64,000 nucleotides of DNA from Bacteroidaceae bacterium (lineage in GTDB: Bacteria; Bacteroidota; Bacteroidia; Bacteroidales; Bacteroidaceae), in contig JAGBTN010000007.1 of NCBI GenBank assembly GCA_017631315.1, positions 124,001-188,000 of the forward strand, in the 5' to 3' direction. The notes under the pieces are model-generated. The model worked only from the letters and a program-made list of their open reading frames with translations. It ran no database searches and had not been told where the DNA came from. Below, piece by piece: positions 27,030 through 36,064 of the stretch; the first letter of the stretch is position 1; each line of letters opens with the position of its first letter. The position numbers and the translations under genes were made by a program.

Positions 27030-27941
27030 ATGTATAACATACCTATACTATTCATTTTCTTTCGAAGGAAAGAAACTGCCTTAAAGAGTTTTGAACGAAT
27101 CCGTGACATCCGGCCATCTACACTATATTTAGCCTGCGATGGAGCCAGAAGCAATATTCCAGGTGAACGTGAGATAGTAGAAGAAACGCGGAAAGTGATT
27201 TTAGAATCTATTGACTGGCCTTGCGACATACATACATTATTTCAAGATAAGAACTTGGGATGTAGCATGGGAGTGTATACTGCTATCTGTTGGCTATTTG
27301 AGAATGAGGAGAAAGGTATTATTCTTGAAGAAGATTGTATTGCCAACAACAGTTTCTTTCCCTATGTCGCAGAACTTTTAGAGCGATATAAAAATGACAA
27401 TCGAATCGGAATGATTGCAGGTACCAACAAAATTCCCACATATCCCATGTCGTATTCCTATTGCTTCTCTAAATACGCTTCCATATGGGGATGGGCAACA
27501 TGGCGTCGGGCATGGCAGCATATGTCTCTCAACCTCGATTTCTTAACTCACCATCAAAACGATGTATTAAAAAATCGGGGTTATCAAGGCAAAGAGGTAA
27601 GACAATGGAAGTGGCAATTAAACATGATCAATAAAAACAGAGTGTCTGCCTGGGACTGGCAATGGTGTTTCTCCCTGGCCTCTCAAAATCAGCTTTGTAT
27701 CTTTCCGAAGGTGAATCTCATATCTAACATTGGCAATGATGCCATGTCAACACATACGGCATACTCTAACATTTTCATTCCTTGTTGTAATCTTGATTTT
27801 CCATTAAATCATCCTCTATATGTCATGCCTGACAATGCTTTCGACCGTAAGCTCTACCACAAGGGGAACAGCATTTTCGCCATCATTAAACGCCATATCC
27901 CATTTTCCATCAAGCAATTCATCAAACAGCATATGAACTAA
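27030..27941 (+). CDS. GT-A fold glycosyltransferase (nucleotide-diphospho-sugar transferase)
   Basis: A 303-residue protein. IPILFIFFRRKETALKSFERIR opens a GT-A fold, LFQDKNLGCSMGVYTAICWLF precedes the EEDC metal-binding acid motif (GIILEEDCIANNSF), and KYASIWGWATWRRAW is a segment common to this family of capsule glycosyltransferases. Starts 2 bp after the pyruvyl transferase. Substrate unknown. Confidence 0.82.
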   Translation: MYNIPILFIFFRRKETALKSFERIRDIRPSTLYLACDGARSNIPGEREIVEETRKVILESIDWPCDIHTLFQDKNLGCSMGVYTAICWLFENEEKGIILEEDCIANNSFFPYVAELLERYKNDNRIGMIAGTNKIPTYPMSYSYCFSKYASIWGWATWRRAWQHMSLNLDFLTHHQNDVLKNRGYQGKEVRQWKWQLNMINKNRVSAWDWQWCFSLASQNQLCIFPKVNLISNIGNDAMSTHTAYSNIFIPCCNLDFPLNHPLYVMPDNAFDRKLYHKGNSIFAIIKRHIPFSIKQFIKQHMN

Positions 27942-28022
27942 GTTTTGCTATAATACATCTCCGCGATATCTATAAGTGGAAATGATTCGCAAAATAATAT
28001 TTGAATAAACTGTATATACATA

Positions 28023-28682
28023 ATGCTACAGTATCTTCCCTCTATTCTTTCTTTAAAGAAACTCACACACAAGAAAGTATCGCTCTTTGCCTTTTGGAGC
28101 AAGGACTCATCCTTCACCAAGACCAGCATCATCCGACGCGGAGCTGTTCTTGACTCGTCACATCTTGGCAAGTACTGTCGCGTACAGATAAACACGAAAG
28201 TGGCATATACCGACGTTGGAAACTTCTCTGCCATCGGTCGCGACAGCGTGCTTGGGCCCGGGCAGCACCCCACCTATTACCTCACCACCAACTCCATCTT
28301 CTACAAAAAAGGCAACTGGGGCTTCCGTGACGAGTGGTGTAAGGAGATAGACTTCGAGGAGAACGCTCGCATTAGCATCGGGAACGACGTATGGGTGGGT
28401 AGGCACGTCACCGTCATGAACGGCATTACCATCGGCGACGGAGCCATCATAGCAGCTGGGGCCATCGTGACAAAGGACATACCTCCCTATGCCATAGCAG
28501 GTGGCATACCTGCCAAAGTGTTGAAATATCGTTTTTCCCCGGATATTATTGAACGTCTGTTGGAAATTAAGTGGTGGAATCTGCCCGACGAAGAAATAAC
28601 TCGCATCAAAGACTTGTTCCATATTCCCAACCCAACAATGGAAGATTTGGATAGATTCTTTCCAAGAAACAACTGCCTATGA
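28023..28682 (+). CDS. XAT-type hexapeptide acyltransferase
   Basis: A 219-residue left-handed beta-helix acetyltransferase. The helix runs over about residues 38-165, with DVGNFSAIGRDSVLGPGQHPT near the catalytic histidine and ISIGNDVWVGRHVTVMNGITIGDGAIIAAGAIVTKDIPPYAIAGGIPAKVL at the end. Second acetyltransferase of the locus. GC content returns to the level of the surrounding chromosome. Overlaps the next gene by 4 bp. Confidence 0.9.
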   Translation: MLQYLPSILSLKKLTHKKVSLFAFWSKDSSFTKTSIIRRGAVLDSSHLGKYCRVQINTKVAYTDVGNFSAIGRDSVLGPGQHPTYYLTTNSIFYKKGNWGFRDEWCKEIDFEENARISIGNDVWVGRHVTVMNGITIGDGAIIAAGAIVTKDIPPYAIAGGIPAKVLKYRFSPDIIERLLEIKWWNLPDEEITRIKDLFHIPNPTMEDLDRFFPRNNCL

Positions 28683-29476
28683 AAATATCCATAATAACTG
28701 CCACGTTCAATAGTGCAGCGACTGTACGCGATACGTTGGAGAGTATTCTCCGGCAGACGCATCAAGACTGGGAACTCATTATTGAAGATGGTCTGTCAAA
28801 GGACGAAACATTGTCTATTGTGAAAGAATACGAACCGAAGTATCAAGGACGGATGCGTATCTTCTCGGAAAAAGACAATGGGCTCTACGATGCCATGAAT
28901 CGAGGCATTGCTCGCGCTACCGGAGATGTCATTGGCATCCTCAATTCCGACGATTTTTACTATGATGAGAATGTACTTTCGGAGATTAACAATGCCATGG
29001 AAAATCAACCTATTGATTGTGTATATGGCAATCTTATGTTTGTTGATGCAGACTACACGGACAGAACCGTTCGTCTCTGGAAGGGTTCACAGCATGAGAA
29101 GGGAGCCTTCCTGCGTGGTTGGCATCCGGCGCATCCTACGTTCTATGCTCGTCGCAAATGTTATGAGATGTTAGGTTCCTTTAACACCAAATATGCTGTA
29201 TCGGCTGATTTTGAACTGATGTTGCGTTTTATCGAAGTGGCAGGCTTGCGAAACCGATATATTAACCGTTATTTTGTAAAAATGCGTATGGGGGGTGAGA
29301 GTACAAAAAGCCTTCGAAATATTATTCGTGGGAATCGCAGTATTCTCGAGGCTTTACGCGACAATGGATTCAATCCGTCGCCATTGTTTCTTGTCCGCCG
29401 TTTGCTGCCCAAGTTTTTGGATGTAGTCAAAAGAAAAGTTACCTTGTCTAATAAATCACTTATATCTAATCCATGA
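28679..29476 (+). CDS. GT2-family glycosyltransferase
   Basis: A 265-residue GT-A enzyme: SIITATFNSAATVRDTLESI at the N-terminus, EDGLSKDETL, then the metal-binding GILNSDDFYYDENVL and the HPTFYARRKCYE segment. This arrangement matches WcaA/WbbD-like GT2 enzymes of surface polysaccharides. Overlaps both neighbours by 4 bp. Confidence 0.93.
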   Translation: MKISIITATFNSAATVRDTLESILRQTHQDWELIIEDGLSKDETLSIVKEYEPKYQGRMRIFSEKDNGLYDAMNRGIARATGDVIGILNSDDFYYDENVLSEINNAMENQPIDCVYGNLMFVDADYTDRTVRLWKGSQHEKGAFLRGWHPAHPTFYARRKCYEMLGSFNTKYAVSADFELMLRFIEVAGLRNRYINRYFVKMRMGGESTKSLRNIIRGNRSILEALRDNGFNPSPLFLVRRLLPKFLDVVKRKVTLSNKSLISNP

Positions 29477-31305
29477 ATCCAGAATTTATTATTAGAATTG
29501 CTCCATTATTCATTTCCTTGTTGCTTGGACTGATCATTATCCCCAACATGCGTTTGGTTGGAACGGGAAAGACGTTCTCCCTTTTGTCGGAAACGGACAA
29601 TAGCCGCATTATGATAGGTGGTATTACTTTCCTGCCTATTATCATAATTGCGCTATGTATCAGTGTATCCTTGCCCAATTTGCTGGGCATGTTGGAGCTG
29701 CGCACTAAGGTTGAGCCTTCGGGAATGCGTATCATGCAAATTATTGTAGGGTGTTCTCTTTTGTATATCACCGGTCTGAAAGATGACATGAACGGCACGC
29801 GTGGTTTCGTCAAGATGGGCGTATTACTTATTGCCGCCATGATGTTTCCTGCCACGAGACTTTGGATAAACAATCTGCACGGGCTTTTTGGTATCTGGGA
29901 ATTGCCTGCATATGTTGGTATGCCGCTCACGGTATTGCTGGTTGTTTATATTACAGAGGCGTTCAGCTTGTTGGATAATATTGATGGTTTGAGCAGTGGT
30001 CTTGGGAGTATTCTGCTTTTTACGTTTATGGTGTTTAGCGTCTGCTACAATTCTACGCTTATGAGTTTTGTTTCGGCAGCTACACTTGGTATTACGGTTC
30101 CTTTCTGCCTGTTGAGTATATTCTCCAAGAAATGGCGAAACACCTTGATGGGTAATTCCGGGGCATATATTCTTGGTTACATTGTCAGCTATCACGCAAT
30201 TGGTCTCAGCCAAAGCGAACGTACGCCGGATGGGATGATGATGATTTGCGTAGGTGCACTGTTTGTCCCGATGAGTGATATCCTTCGCGTGATTGGCAGC
30301 CGTGTCAGAGAGAATCGCACGCTGGACAGGCCGGACCGAAATCTGTTTCACCACAGACTGATACGTACTGGCATGCCTCATGAGCTTATTCCCTTTACGA
30401 TTATTTGTCTCATGGGTATGTTTGTTTTGATGAACACCTATGGTGTACTCCAGCAGTGGAACAGCAATGTTCTGTTCGTTCTTGATTTCGTTTTGTGGAT
30501 TGGCATCCATCATGTCATTGACTTCTACATTCATCGATATGAAAGCAAGATATTCCACGAGAAGTGGGACAAGGCCTACGGGGAGGACTCCTGGTATGCG
30601 AATCTTCCTCGCGAAAAGCTCTTGCGCAAGTATGAGACTTATGGCACGATGAACTTGCCGTCGGATATGGTTCTGGAGAATAACATTGCGTTCATCTCTG
30701 ACGGTATGAACCGTTTTGAGCGCCGTATAAAACGAAGCACCGATATGATTATCTCCAGCATCTGCCTGATTGTTTTCTCTCCGCTGATGCTGCTGAGTTA
30801 TATTCTCATTAAGATTGACGATGGCGGTCCGGCTATTTTCAAGCAGGAGCGCATAGGCAGATTCGGACGTCCCTTTTACATCTACAAGTTCCGTTCCATG
30901 CGTTTGGATGCAGAAAAGTGTGGTCCTGCCCTCAGCCATGCTGGTGGGGACGACGACCCGCGCCTGACGAAGGTGGGTAAATTCCTTCGTGCTCACCATT
31001 TGGACGAGTTGCCACAGTTGTGGAACGTGTTTGTGGGCGACATGGCGTTTGTGGGTTACAGACCTGAGCGTCAGTTTTTCATCGACCAGATTATGGAGGA
31101 GGACCCACGTTACTCTTTCCTCTATCAGATACATCCCGGCGTGACGTCCTATGCCACGTTGTACAATGGCTATACAGATACGATGGAAAAGATGCTCCGA
31201 CGCCTGGAGTTGGACCTCTACTATCTTGGCCATCGTTCCTGGTGGCTCGATTGTAAGATTCTCGGTCTGACGTTCCTCAGTATTATCTTTGGTAAGAAAT
31301 TCTAA
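29473..31305 (+). CDS. fused polytopic + monotopic phosphoglycosyl transferase
   Basis: A 610-residue protein joining two unrelated initiating enzymes. Residues 1 to about 330 form a polytopic WecA/MraY-type transferase: about 10 hydrophobic helices, the DD motif in GLKDDMNGTRGF, LLDNIDGLSSGLGSI and the HHRLIR motif. Residues about 410-610 form a monotopic WbaP/PglC-type transferase: KRSTDMIISSICLIVFSPLMLL membrane hairpin, FKQERIGRFGRPFYIYKFRSM and the catalytic Asp-Glu pair in HHLDELPQLWNV. Both active sites look complete. Each would transfer a sugar-1-phosphate to undecaprenyl phosphate. The reading frame is open throughout. Confidence 0.9.
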   Translation: MNPEFIIRIAPLFISLLLGLIIIPNMRLVGTGKTFSLLSETDNSRIMIGGITFLPIIIIALCISVSLPNLLGMLELRTKVEPSGMRIMQIIVGCSLLYITGLKDDMNGTRGFVKMGVLLIAAMMFPATRLWINNLHGLFGIWELPAYVGMPLTVLLVVYITEAFSLLDNIDGLSSGLGSILLFTFMVFSVCYNSTLMSFVSAATLGITVPFCLLSIFSKKWRNTLMGNSGAYILGYIVSYHAIGLSQSERTPDGMMMICVGALFVPMSDILRVIGSRVRENRTLDRPDRNLFHHRLIRTGMPHELIPFTIICLMGMFVLMNTYGVLQQWNSNVLFVLDFVLWIGIHHVIDFYIHRYESKIFHEKWDKAYGEDSWYANLPREKLLRKYETYGTMNLPSDMVLENNIAFISDGMNRFERRIKRSTDMIISSICLIVFSPLMLLSYILIKIDDGGPAIFKQERIGRFGRPFYIYKFRSMRLDAEKCGPALSHAGGDDDPRLTKVGKFLRAHHLDELPQLWNVFVGDMAFVGYRPERQFFIDQIMEEDPRYSFLYQIHPGVTSYATLYNGYTDTMEKMLRRLELDLYYLGHRSWWLDCKILGLTFLSIIFGKKF

Positions 31306-31315
31306 ATCATCTGTT

Positions 31316-32398
31316 GTGTTGTTTCTCGAACTCATACGCGTTGCACTTGGCCGCCAGGCATGTTTGAGCCATGCTCCTTCTGGCGAAGAATGGAGGGGGC
31401 TGTTGCAAGAGTCTGCCCGTCAGGCGGTGGTTGGCGTCACTTATTGTGCGCTCAACCGGCTTCCTGCCGACCAAAGGCCGCCAAGGGAAGTGATGATTGA
31501 CTGGCAAGCCTCTGTGCAGAAGATTATCTGCGACAACAAGCGTCTCAATCATGACTCTGTCTGGGTGAGCGAACGCTTCCGCAAAGCGGGGTTCCGCAAT
31601 GCGGTGCTTAAAGGGCAGGGCAATGCCCTACTCTATCCGGACCCGTTCATGCGGACCTGTGGCGACATTGACATCTGGCTGGACGGCAAGCGTGACGACA
31701 TCATAGGCTACGTGACGCACTTCTTCCCGAAGATAAAGGTGCAGTGGCAAGAAGTGGAATTCCCGGTCAGGAAGGGTACCTGCATCGAGGTGCACACCAC
31801 TCCTGCCCTGATGTTCCACCCCGCCGACCGCCGTCGGATGGAAGCCTTCTTCGACATCCACCGCGAGGAGATATTCGCCAATGAGACAGAACTTCCAGGC
31901 GAACAGGGCAAGGTGCGCATACCTACCCTTCGCGTAAATCTGACATTCCAGCTGATTCATATCTACCGACACATCTTCAACGAAGGCATCGGGCTACGCC
32001 AACTCATCGATTACGACTACCTTCTTCAGGATTGCCAGGCAAAGGGGCGGACCGATTTGCTTGCCGAAACGGCAAAGACGGTAAAGAGTCTGCACATGGA
32101 ACGCTTTGTCGGTGCGCTGATGTGGATTATGCAGGAAGTGTTCCATCTGCAGGAAGAACTGCTCATTCTCCCCCCCGACGAACAAGAAGGCCGCTTCCTT
32201 TTGCGCGAGATTATGCTGGCAGGCAATTTCGGACAGCACGACAAGCGCAACAAAATCAAGTCCGGAAAATGGGGAAACTTCTGGCAGCAAACCATCCGCA
32301 ACCTGCGGTTCCTCACGCACTATCCCCGCGAAGTCATCTGGAACCCATGGTACAGAATCTCACAATTCATATGGCGCAAACGGAATGGGTACAGTTAA
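31316..32398 (+). CDS. nucleotidyltransferase-fold protein (NTP_transf_5-like)
   Basis: A protein of about 360 residues. FRNAVLKGQGNALLYPDPFMRTCGDIDIWLDG holds the DxD metal motif of a polymerase-beta-like nucleotidyltransferase fold; the family is common in Bacteroidetes polysaccharide loci but its reaction is unknown to me. No ATG is near; GTG at 31316, just after the previous stop, is the likely start, though a TTG at 31289 would overlap the upstream gene. Last gene of the locus, followed by a 22-bp repeat array. Confidence 0.78.
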   Translation: MLFLELIRVALGRQACLSHAPSGEEWRGLLQESARQAVVGVTYCALNRLPADQRPPREVMIDWQASVQKIICDNKRLNHDSVWVSERFRKAGFRNAVLKGQGNALLYPDPFMRTCGDIDIWLDGKRDDIIGYVTHFFPKIKVQWQEVEFPVRKGTCIEVHTTPALMFHPADRRRMEAFFDIHREEIFANETELPGEQGKVRIPTLRVNLTFQLIHIYRHIFNEGIGLRQLIDYDYLLQDCQAKGRTDLLAETAKTVKSLHMERFVGALMWIMQEVFHLQEELLILPPDEQEGRFLLREIMLAGNFGQHDKRNKIKSGKWGNFWQQTIRNLRFLTHYPREVIWNPWYRISQFIWRKRNGYS

Positions 32399-32404
32399 AG
32401 AAAA

Positions 32405-32514
32405 AACATCTACTGCCTAATTGGCCAACAAGCCACGTCAAGTCGGCCAGAAAGGTTAACCCTTCCGAGCAATCAGGCAGTAGATGTTTTCAGACACAGC
32501 AAAGCACGTAAAAT
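32405..32514. repeat. 22-bp palindromic unit array (homologous to the one at 12852)
   Basis: Units start at 32405, 32427, 32449 and 32471. Unit 1 is identical over its full 22 bp to unit 1 of the array at 12852; unit 3 holds GGTTAACC; unit 4 holds GGCAGTAGATGTTTTC as in the other copy. A fifth unit from 32493 with AGCACGT matches the fifth unit there. Unit 2 (CCACGTCAAGTCGG) is different. The array lies between the polysaccharide locus and the next gene. Confidence 0.88.
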
Positions 32515-32559
32515 TAAAGGATATATTACACTTATTATTAACCATTTAAAAAAACAAGG

Positions 32560-35070
32560 ATGAAAAAGATTGTTTTATCGATTGCCCTTGCAGCAATCAG
32601 CCTGACGGGCTGGGCACAGAACGCAGAGTTCTTCAAGCCCTACAAGCAGACTGACCTTCGTCTGCCCAGTGTTCCACTCGTGGTGAGCGACCCCTACTTC
32701 TCCGTATGGAGTCCCTACGACAAACTCACCGACGGCAGCACACGCCATTGGACCAACGACGAGAAGCCCCTGGAAGGTCTGCTTTACGTAGACGGCACAA
32801 CCTATCGCTGGATGGGTTCGGCACAACGCACACTCATGGAAAGTGTAGTCCCCATGGCAAACGAAGCCGAATGGGAAGCACAATACACCGACCAAAAGCC
32901 TGCCGACGACTGGATGAAACCCGAATTCGACGCATCAGCATGGAAAAACGGTAAAGGCGCCTTCGGCTCCGACAACTACGACAACATCCGCACACCCTGG
33001 ACAAAAGAGGATAACAGCATCTGGGTGCGCCGTACAGTCGAACTGACAGCCAGCCAACTCCAAGGCGACCTCTACCTCATCTTCTCGCACGACGATGCCT
33101 GCGAAATCTACATCAACGGCAAAAAAGCAGCCACCGGCATCATGGACTACGTCGATGGCGTAGTAGTTCGTCTCGATGGCGAAAAGGCAAAACTCCTCAA
33201 GGAAGGCAAAAACGTCTTCGCCGTACACTGCTACAACAAAACAGGCGGCGCCCTGGTCGACTTCGGCATCTTCCGCAACATTGCCAAAGGCAACGACAAA
33301 ATCGTTACAGCCGAGCAGAAAAGCGTAGACGTGTTGGCATGCAACACCTACTACACCTTCACCTGCGGTCCAGTTGAACTCGATGTAGTCTTCACAGCCC
33401 CACACATCATCGACGACTACGACCTCCTGTCCGCCCCCATCAACTACGTCTCCTATCAGGTTCGCTCTACCGACGGCAACCGTCACAGCGTGAAGTTCTA
33501 CCTCTCTACAACACCACAGATGGCAGTCAACAAGATACAACAGCCCACCATCTCCACCGTAGAACGCCAGAACGGCACACAATACCTCAAGGCAGGCACC
33601 ATCCAGCAGCCCATCCTCGCCAAGACAGGCGACGGCATCTGCATCGACTGGGGTTACGTATACCTTGCCGGCACCAACGGACGCCTCTGCCTTGCCACCG
33701 ATGCCGACATTAAGACACAATTCCTTGCCGACGGCCGTCTGCCACGCGGCGAACGCCAGGTAGTATGCCAGAAACAAGTCTCTCTGCCCACCTTGGCCTA
33801 CGTTCACGACTTCGGCACAACAGACCAAGGCAGCAGCTTTGCCATGATAGGTTACGACGAGATTTGGGACATCGAATACTTCTTCAAGCGCTATAAAGGC
33901 TACTGGGCACACGAAGGCACCGTAAGCATCTTCGATATGTTCGACCGCATGAAGAACAACTACACAAACATCATGCAGCGTTGCCGCCAGATGGACAAGA
34001 CCATCTACGACGATGCACTCGCCGCAGGTGGTGTGAAGTATGCAGAAATCCTCTCCGGTTCATACCGTCACGTCAATGCAGCCCACAAACTCTTCCGCGA
34101 CGACCAGGGCAACGTACTCTTCTTCTCAAAGGAAAACAACTCAAACGGCTGCATCAATACCGTCGACCTCACCTATCCCGAAGCACCACTCTACCTTTGC
34201 TACAACCCCGAACTGCAAAAGGGCATGATGACCTCTATCTTCGAATACAGCTACACAGGCCGCTGGACAAAGCCCTTCGCAGCACACGACCTCGGCCAAT
34301 ATCCCAAAGCAAACGGCCAGGTTTACGGTGGCGACATGCCTCTGGAAGAAGCAGGCAACATGATTACCCTCGCAGCACAAATCTGCAAACAAGAAGGCAA
34401 CACCCTCTATGTTGACAAGTATTGGAGAATCATCACCACTTGGGCCGACTACCTCGTAGAGAACGGCCTGCATCCCGCCAACCAACTTTGCACCGACGAC
34501 TTTGCCGGCCACTGGGCAGGCAACTGTAACCTCGCCATCAAGGCCATCATGGGCGTTGCAGGTTATGCAGAATTGGCAAAGATGAAAGGTCTGGACGACG
34601 TCTATGAGAAGTACAATGCAAAGGCAAAGGAAATGGCTGCAGCATGGGAAAGCGAGACAAAGGTTAAGGACCACTACGAACTGGCATACGGCGCAGGTGG
34701 CAAGACATGGAGCCAGAAGTACAACATGGTTTGGGACAAACTTTGGCAGACAAACATCATCCCCAACAACGCCATGCAGACAGAAGTGAAGTACTACCTC
34801 AAGAAGCAGAACAAGTATGGTCTGCCCCTCGACTCTCGTAAGGACTACACAAAGAGCGACTGGATTATGTGGACAGCAGCGATGACTTCTACCGATAAGG
34901 ACTTCCAGGCTTTCGTTGACCCACTCTACAAGTACATCAACGAGACTGAGAGCCGCGTACCCATCAGCGACTGGCACGACACTAAGACAGGCCACATGAC
35001 TGGCTTCAAGGCACGCAGCGTAATCGGTGGCTACTGGATGAAGGTCCTCATGGACAAGACTCTGAAGTAA
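32560..35070 (+). CDS. secreted glutaminase-family protein (DUF4964/DUF4965/DUF1793)
   Basis: An 836-residue exported protein with a signal peptide (KKIVLSIALAAISLTGWAQ). The N-terminal DUF4964-like part (LRLPSVPLVVSDPYFSVWSPYDKLTDG) and the C-terminal alpha-barrel (GNCNLAIKAIMGVAGYAELAKMKG, NKYGLPLDSRKDYTKSDWIMWTAAM) match the family named after fungal glutaminase A. Between them, about residues 110-240 hold a beta-sandwich that looks like a ligand-binding insert (DASAWKNGKGAFG, SIWVRRTVEL, HDDACEIYINGKKAATG). The true substrate in Bacteroidetes is not established. Confidence 0.85.
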   Translation: MKKIVLSIALAAISLTGWAQNAEFFKPYKQTDLRLPSVPLVVSDPYFSVWSPYDKLTDGSTRHWTNDEKPLEGLLYVDGTTYRWMGSAQRTLMESVVPMANEAEWEAQYTDQKPADDWMKPEFDASAWKNGKGAFGSDNYDNIRTPWTKEDNSIWVRRTVELTASQLQGDLYLIFSHDDACEIYINGKKAATGIMDYVDGVVVRLDGEKAKLLKEGKNVFAVHCYNKTGGALVDFGIFRNIAKGNDKIVTAEQKSVDVLACNTYYTFTCGPVELDVVFTAPHIIDDYDLLSAPINYVSYQVRSTDGNRHSVKFYLSTTPQMAVNKIQQPTISTVERQNGTQYLKAGTIQQPILAKTGDGICIDWGYVYLAGTNGRLCLATDADIKTQFLADGRLPRGERQVVCQKQVSLPTLAYVHDFGTTDQGSSFAMIGYDEIWDIEYFFKRYKGYWAHEGTVSIFDMFDRMKNNYTNIMQRCRQMDKTIYDDALAAGGVKYAEILSGSYRHVNAAHKLFRDDQGNVLFFSKENNSNGCINTVDLTYPEAPLYLCYNPELQKGMMTSIFEYSYTGRWTKPFAAHDLGQYPKANGQVYGGDMPLEEAGNMITLAAQICKQEGNTLYVDKYWRIITTWADYLVENGLHPANQLCTDDFAGHWAGNCNLAIKAIMGVAGYAELAKMKGLDDVYEKYNAKAKEMAAAWESETKVKDHYELAYGAGGKTWSQKYNMVWDKLWQTNIIPNNAMQTEVKYYLKKQNKYGLPLDSRKDYTKSDWIMWTAAMTSTDKDFQAFVDPLYKYINETESRVPISDWHDTKTGHMTGFKARSVIGGYWMKVLMDKTLK

Positions 35071-35097
35071 GAAGGACCACTCCTCAATATAACAATG

Positions 35098-35129
35098 CGG
35101 GGCAGAACAATTAAGTTCTGCCCCGTTTT
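35098..35129 (+). terminator. intrinsic terminator of the glutaminase-family gene
   Basis: CGGGGCAGAAC (35098-35108) pairs with GTTCTGCCCCG (35115-35125), followed by TTTTATTT. Confidence 0.9.
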
Positions 35130-35180
35130 ATTTGTCTGCTATTATTGGTGAGAGGTGATGATCTGATACTTTCCCTTTCC

Positions 35181-36059
35181 CTACTTCTTGCCGAAGACAG
35201 AGAAGTGAACATAACGTTTAGGATGTGCCTTGAGGTCGGTTACAAGGCTGTCGGCACTCTGTACGACGTGGTTCAGATTGTTGTAGAGCGAAGGGTCGCC
35301 CATCAGTTTGCCAAGTGTTCCGTTGGGGTTTTGTATCTGTGCCATCATGGTGTGGATGCTGCTGATGGTCTGATTGACGCTGTCCAGAGTAGCCTGCAGG
35401 TCAAGCTGGTTCAGTTTGCCAGTCAGTTCGGTGATGTTTTCGCCTGCCTGGGTATAGGTATTTGTAAGTTTGGGAAGGTCTTTGCCCAGCAAGGTGTTGA
35501 GTTGTTCGCCGCTTTGGTTCAGACTTTCGGTGAGCAGCCTTGCATTCTCCATGATGATGGGAAGATTGGGATTGGAGACAAGGAGATTGAGTGCAGTAAC
35601 AAGAGAATCGACCTTTGAAACGACCTGTTCCAGTTGTGGCACCATGCCTTCCACGCCTTTCATGAGGCCACTGACATCGGTACCCTTGATGGTATCGCCC
35701 GGCTGATAGGCTTCGCGCAGGTTTGTGGCAAGCAGCATGTTGAGGGTACAGCCTCCCAGCATTGCCTCGTCGAGTTGTGCCGAACTGCCTTTGGGGATGC
35801 GCACGCCTTCGTCTGTGCTGATGGTTACAACTACTTCGCCCGGACGATTGTAGTCATAGTTTATGGCACTGACGATTCCCACCTGATAGCCGTCGGCATA
35901 TACGGGACTGCTTTTGGTCAGTCCTTTTGCATTGCTGAAGGTGATGTAGTACGTTTCGGTGGGGCTGAAGAGATCCACTCCCTTCAGGAAATTGATGCCA
36001 AGAAAGAGTGCTGCAATGGCAACCACTCCTGTTATTCCTATCTTTACTTCTGTTTTCAT
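35181..36059 (-). CDS. MlaD/MCE family lipid-transport protein
   Basis: A 292-residue protein with one N-terminal membrane anchor (VKIGITGVVAIAALFLGINFLKG) and an MCE domain in residues about 37-115 (YYITFSNAKGLTKSSPVYADGYQVGIV, GCTLNMLLAT). The rest is helical and ends in about 20 polar residues. MCE proteins form rings that move phospholipids between membranes; the ATPase and permease partners are not in this window. It starts 5 bp after the stop of the amidase, so the two are co-transcribed. Confidence 0.88.
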   Translation of the reverse strand: MKTEVKIGITGVVAIAALFLGINFLKGVDLFSPTETYYITFSNAKGLTKSSPVYADGYQVGIVSAINYDYNRPGEVVVTISTDEGVRIPKGSSAQLDEAMLGGCTLNMLLATNLREAYQPGDTIKGTDVSGLMKGVEGMVPQLEQVVSKVDSLVTALNLLVSNPNLPIIMENARLLTESLNQSGEQLNTLLGKDLPKLTNTYTQAGENITELTGKLNQLDLQATLDSVNQTISSIHTMMAQIQNPNGTLGKLMGDPSLYNNLNHVVQSADSLVTDLKAHPKRYVHFSVFGKK

Positions 36060-36064
36060 CTTGT

